Positions 61,700 through 64,000 of a DNA stretch of 64,000 nucleotides are shown in pieces. The stretch is from Planctomycetota bacterium. Its GTDB lineage: Bacteria > Planctomycetota > PLA2. The notes under the pieces are model-generated. The model saw only the letters and a program-made list of their open reading frames with translations. It made no database searches and had not been told where the DNA came from. The stretch's first letter is position 1. Every line of letters starts with the position of its first letter. The DNA is taken from NCBI GenBank assembly GCA_021776785.1, contig JAJFFF010000004.1, positions 1-64,000 on the forward strand, given 5' to 3'. Position numbers and translations under genes: made by a program.

Positions 61700-64000
61700 A
61701 TGGACGAAAGCGGCACGTGGCACAGCGACCAAGACGTAGAGACGATCTTTGCGGCAGCGTCCAAGTTGAGCTCACCCACCGAGCGGGCGGCATACCTCGA
61801 TTGTGTCGAGGCTCGCGACGCCGCCTTGCGTAAGCGCGTGGAGGCATTGCTCAACGCACAGGAGAACGCTGGTGGTTTCATGCGCGACGCGACTGCGACT
61901 CCCGTCGAATTGTCCAGCGCTCCTCTCGCTCCCGAACCGCCCGGGACCAGCATCGGTCCGTACAAGCTGCTGCAGGTCATCGGTGAGGGCGGCATGGGCA
62001 CGGTGTACATGGCCGACCAGACGCACCCGGTCATGCGGCGCGTCGCGCTCAAGGTCGTCAAGCCGGGCATGGACAGCGGCGAAATCGTCGCCCGCTTCGA
62101 GGCGGAGCGACAGGCGCTGGCACTGATGGAGCACCCCAACATCGCGAAGGTGTACGACGCCGGCGCGACGGAGAACGGCCGACCGTACTTCGCCATGGAG
62201 CTGGTCAAGGGCGCTCCGATCACCGAGTACTGCGACGAACGCGGGCTCACTCCGCGCCGACGCCTCGACTTGTTCGTGTGCGTGTGCCGCGCCGTCCACC
62301 ACGCGCACCAAAAAGGGGTGATTCACCGCGACCTGAAGCCCGCCAACGTCATGGTCGCGGACTACGACGACAAGGCCGTCCCCAAGGTCATCGACTTCGG
62401 CATCGCCAAGGCCTTCGGCCAAAAGCTGACCGAAATGACGATGTTCACACAGTACGGACAGATCGTCGGCACGTTCGAGTACATGAGCCCGGAGCAGGCC
62501 AAGTTCAACCAGCTCGACATCGACACGCGCTCCGACATCTACTCACTGGGTGTGCTGCTCTACGAGCTGCTCACGGGCACAACGCCGTTCGACCGCGAGC
62601 GTCTCCAAGCGGCCGGATTCGAGGAAGTCCTGCGGATCATTCGCGAGGAGGAACCGCCCAACCCGAGCACGCGCATCAGCACGCTGGGCGACCGGACGGA
62701 GTCCCTGTCGGCGCTGCGCGGAAGCAATTCGAAACAACTGCAACGTGCCCTCAGCGGCGAGCTCGACTGGATCGTCATGCGCGCGCTGGACAAGGATCGC
62801 GCGCGCCGGTACGAGAGCGCGGCCGCCTTCGCCGACGACATCCAGCGCTTTCTTACGGACGAGGCCGTGGAAGCGTGTCCGCCGTCGATGCGGTACCGGA
62901 CCAAGAAATTCGTGCGCCGCCATCGCAGCGTCGTGATCGCAGCATCGGCGGTGTTTGCGGTGCTGCTCCTCGGCCTCGTCGGCACCATCCTCGGACTCGT
63001 CAAAGCGACCGCAGCGGAGAGCCGGGCTGAGAACGAACGCGACGCCCAGCAGCGTTTGAACTTCCGCATGGCGGTCGACCGCGGACTTGTTCTTTGCGAC
63101 AGCGGCCACATCGGCCGCGGCATGCTGTGGCTTGCGCGCGCACTCGAGTTTTGCCCCGACGACGCTCCGGCGATGGAACGCGTGATCCGCGCAAATCTAA
63201 ATGCCTGGCGGCGCGAGCTGAACACGCTCGAGGCGGTGTTTCCCCACGACGCGCCGGTCATCACCGTCGCCGTCAGTCTCGACGGAACGCGCCTCGCCAC
63301 GGGCAGCAGCGACCGCACGGCCCAGATCTGGGACGTGCGCACCGGCGCGAGCCTCGGCGAACCGCTGCGGCACGATGCCGATGTCCACGAACTCGCCTTC
63401 TCCGCCGACGGCGCGCGCCTGCTTGCCGCGGACTACCTCACGACCGCGATCCTCTGGGACACGCAGTCGGGCGAGCGGATCCACACATTCGAGCACGCGG
63501 CGTCGCCGCGCGACGTCGTGGTGATGGCGACGACCGGCGGTGTCTTGGGCGCCGCGTTCCGGCCGCCGGACGGCCGACACGTAGTGACCGGCTGCGGCGA
63601 CGGAACGGTCGCGATCTGGGACGCGCGCACTGGCGAGAGCCTCGGCGAGTTGCCAAGCCCAAAGCAGCACATGGTGCACGATGTCGCCATTAGCCCCGAC
63701 GGCCGATGGATCCTGACCGCGTCCCACAACAGCGAGGCGCGGCTCTGGGACTTCGAAACGCGGACGCTCCTCGCCACGTTCCGGCACGACACGCGCGTCC
63801 CCACCGCCGCGTTCCTCGACAAGGGCGGCCGCATCGCGACGGGGGACGCCGATGGAAACGTGTTCGTTTGGAGCGTCGAGGCGGCCCTGGCTGACGAAGA
63901 CCGGACCCTGGAAGCGGCGCGGCAGGAGTATGTCGCCGGACCGTGGCGGCACCACGGGACCGTCCACCGCCTCCGTGTCAGCCCGGACGGTCGGCGCATT
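61700..64000 (+). CDS. Membrane Ser/Thr protein kinase with WD40 repeats, 3' end beyond the window
   Basis: The visible 767 residues, open to the window edge, hold an N-terminal helical segment (1-80) and a kinase domain (about 86-390). The glycine-rich loop is IGEGGMGTVY (94-103), followed by K118, HRDLKPAN (209-216), DFG (232-234) and GTFEYMSPEQ. A membrane helix (SVVIAASAVFAVLLLGLVGT) follows, then an outer region with WD40 blades from about residue 500 (VSLDGTRLATGSSDRTAQIW, FSADGARLLAADYLTTAILW, DGRHVVTGCGDGTVAIWD, SPDGRWILTASHNSEARLWD). This architecture is especially frequent in Planctomycetota. The ATG at 61700 follows AAAGGCGGG and precedes the typical N-terminal segment. It is divergent from the sigma-fusion operon. 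Confidence 0.93.
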   Translation, partial: MDESGTWHSDQDVETIFAAASKLSSPTERAAYLDCVEARDAALRKRVEALLNAQENAGGFMRDATATPVELSSAPLAPEPPGTSIGPYKLLQVIGEGGMGTVYMADQTHPVMRRVALKVVKPGMDSGEIVARFEAERQALALMEHPNIAKVYDAGATENGRPYFAMELVKGAPITEYCDERGLTPRRRLDLFVCVCRAVHHAHQKGVIHRDLKPANVMVADYDDKAVPKVIDFGIAKAFGQKLTEMTMFTQYGQIVGTFEYMSPEQAKFNQLDIDTRSDIYSLGVLLYELLTGTTPFDRERLQAAGFEEVLRIIREEEPPNPSTRISTLGDRTESLSALRGSNSKQLQRALSGELDWIVMRALDKDRARRYESAAAFADDIQRFLTDEAVEACPPSMRYRTKKFVRRHRSVVIAASAVFAVLLLGLVGTILGLVKATAAESRAENERDAQQRLNFRMAVDRGLVLCDSGHIGRGMLWLARALEFCPDDAPAMERVIRANLNAWRRELNTLEAVFPHDAPVITVAVSLDGTRLATGSSDRTAQIWDVRTGASLGEPLRHDADVHELAFSADGARLLAADYLTTAILWDTQSGERIHTFEHAASPRDVVVMATTGGVLGAAFRPPDGRHVVTGCGDGTVAIWDARTGESLGELPSPKQHMVHDVAISPDGRWILTASHNSEARLWDFETRTLLATFRHDTRVPTAAFLDKGGRIATGDADGNVFVWSVEAALADEDRTLEAARQEYVAGPWRHHGTVHRLRVSPDGRRI

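Noticed and set aside
1-64000. tRNA, rRNA genes, insertion sequences or prophage
   Set aside because: On reading the intergenic gaps I saw no cloverleaf, rRNA, transposase or integrase. A tRNAscan or Infernal run would settle small RNAs.

Overview
This is 64 kb of a high-GC (by eye about 65%) bacterial chromosome. Genes are densely packed and many start codons overlap the preceding stop codon. Together, several features point to a Planctomycetota-like organism: two Ser/Thr kinases (one membrane-anchored with WD40 repeats), an ECF sigma factor fused to an exported region, secreted HEAT and FG-GAP proteins, an exported LanC-like protein, an exported squalene-cyclase-like protein, and repeated RND pumps. 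The lineage is an inference from gene style, not from a marker tree. A complete MreB/MreC/MreD/PBP2/RodA set implies peptidoglycan and an elongation machinery. Lnt and a lipobox on the RND adaptor imply a diderm with lipoproteins.

Region 1-15.5 kb. An imperfect repeat tract (1-313) lies upstream of a YcaQ-type glycosylase gene. After small exported or membrane hypotheticals and trmO, a ten-gene minus-strand housekeeping run occupies 13750 down to 3897: S41 peptidase, tsaD, larB, carA, purA, uppS, cdsA, phoH, ybeY, Ser/Thr kinase. Divergent from it is a STAS protein followed by a receiver/PP2C phosphatase, a likely partner-switching pair. The phosphatase gene ends inside a 268-bp element bounded by inverted repeats.

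Region 15.7-26.4 kb. rodA, mrdA, mreD and mreC form a coupled minus-strand run. mreB lies upstream, separated by an array of 84-bp repeats built around the dyad CAACATCGTCAGATGTTG. The same dyad occurs in the repeat tract at the left end of the window. PBP2 carries an unusual CxxC-CxxC insertion just after its membrane anchor. Next come a well-delimited transcription unit (promoter at 23448-23476, terminator at 22264-22296) for a membrane coiled-coil protein and a 53-residue membrane peptide, and then lnt and moeA.

Region 26.5-45.5 kb. An AAA-type ATPase is followed by a plus-strand tripartite-type efflux operon (one lipoprotein adaptor, two different RND permeases), then ribH-nusB-ftsY, an O-antigen-ligase-like protein and hisS. 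On the minus strand are a large MscS-family channel and a lone EboE-like protein.

Region 45.5-55.4 kb. Here there is a divergent actin-fold protein lacking the usual phosphate-2 aspartate, encoded with a long coiled-coil protein that carries a duplicated short motif. An exported TPR/FG-GAP protein, an SRPBCC protein, an astacin-type metalloprotease without a signal peptide and an exported HEAT-repeat protein follow.

Region 55.4-64 kb. A tightly coupled minus-strand operon encodes an ECF sigma factor fused through a membrane helix to a carboxypeptidase-regulatory-like region, an exported LanC-like protein with all zinc ligands, and an exported thioredoxin-like/TPR/squalene-cyclase-like protein. 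Divergent from it is a WD40 Ser/Thr kinase that runs off the window, with a strong intrinsic terminator in its leader. This operon and the actin-like/coiled-coil pair are the best candidates for undescribed systems.
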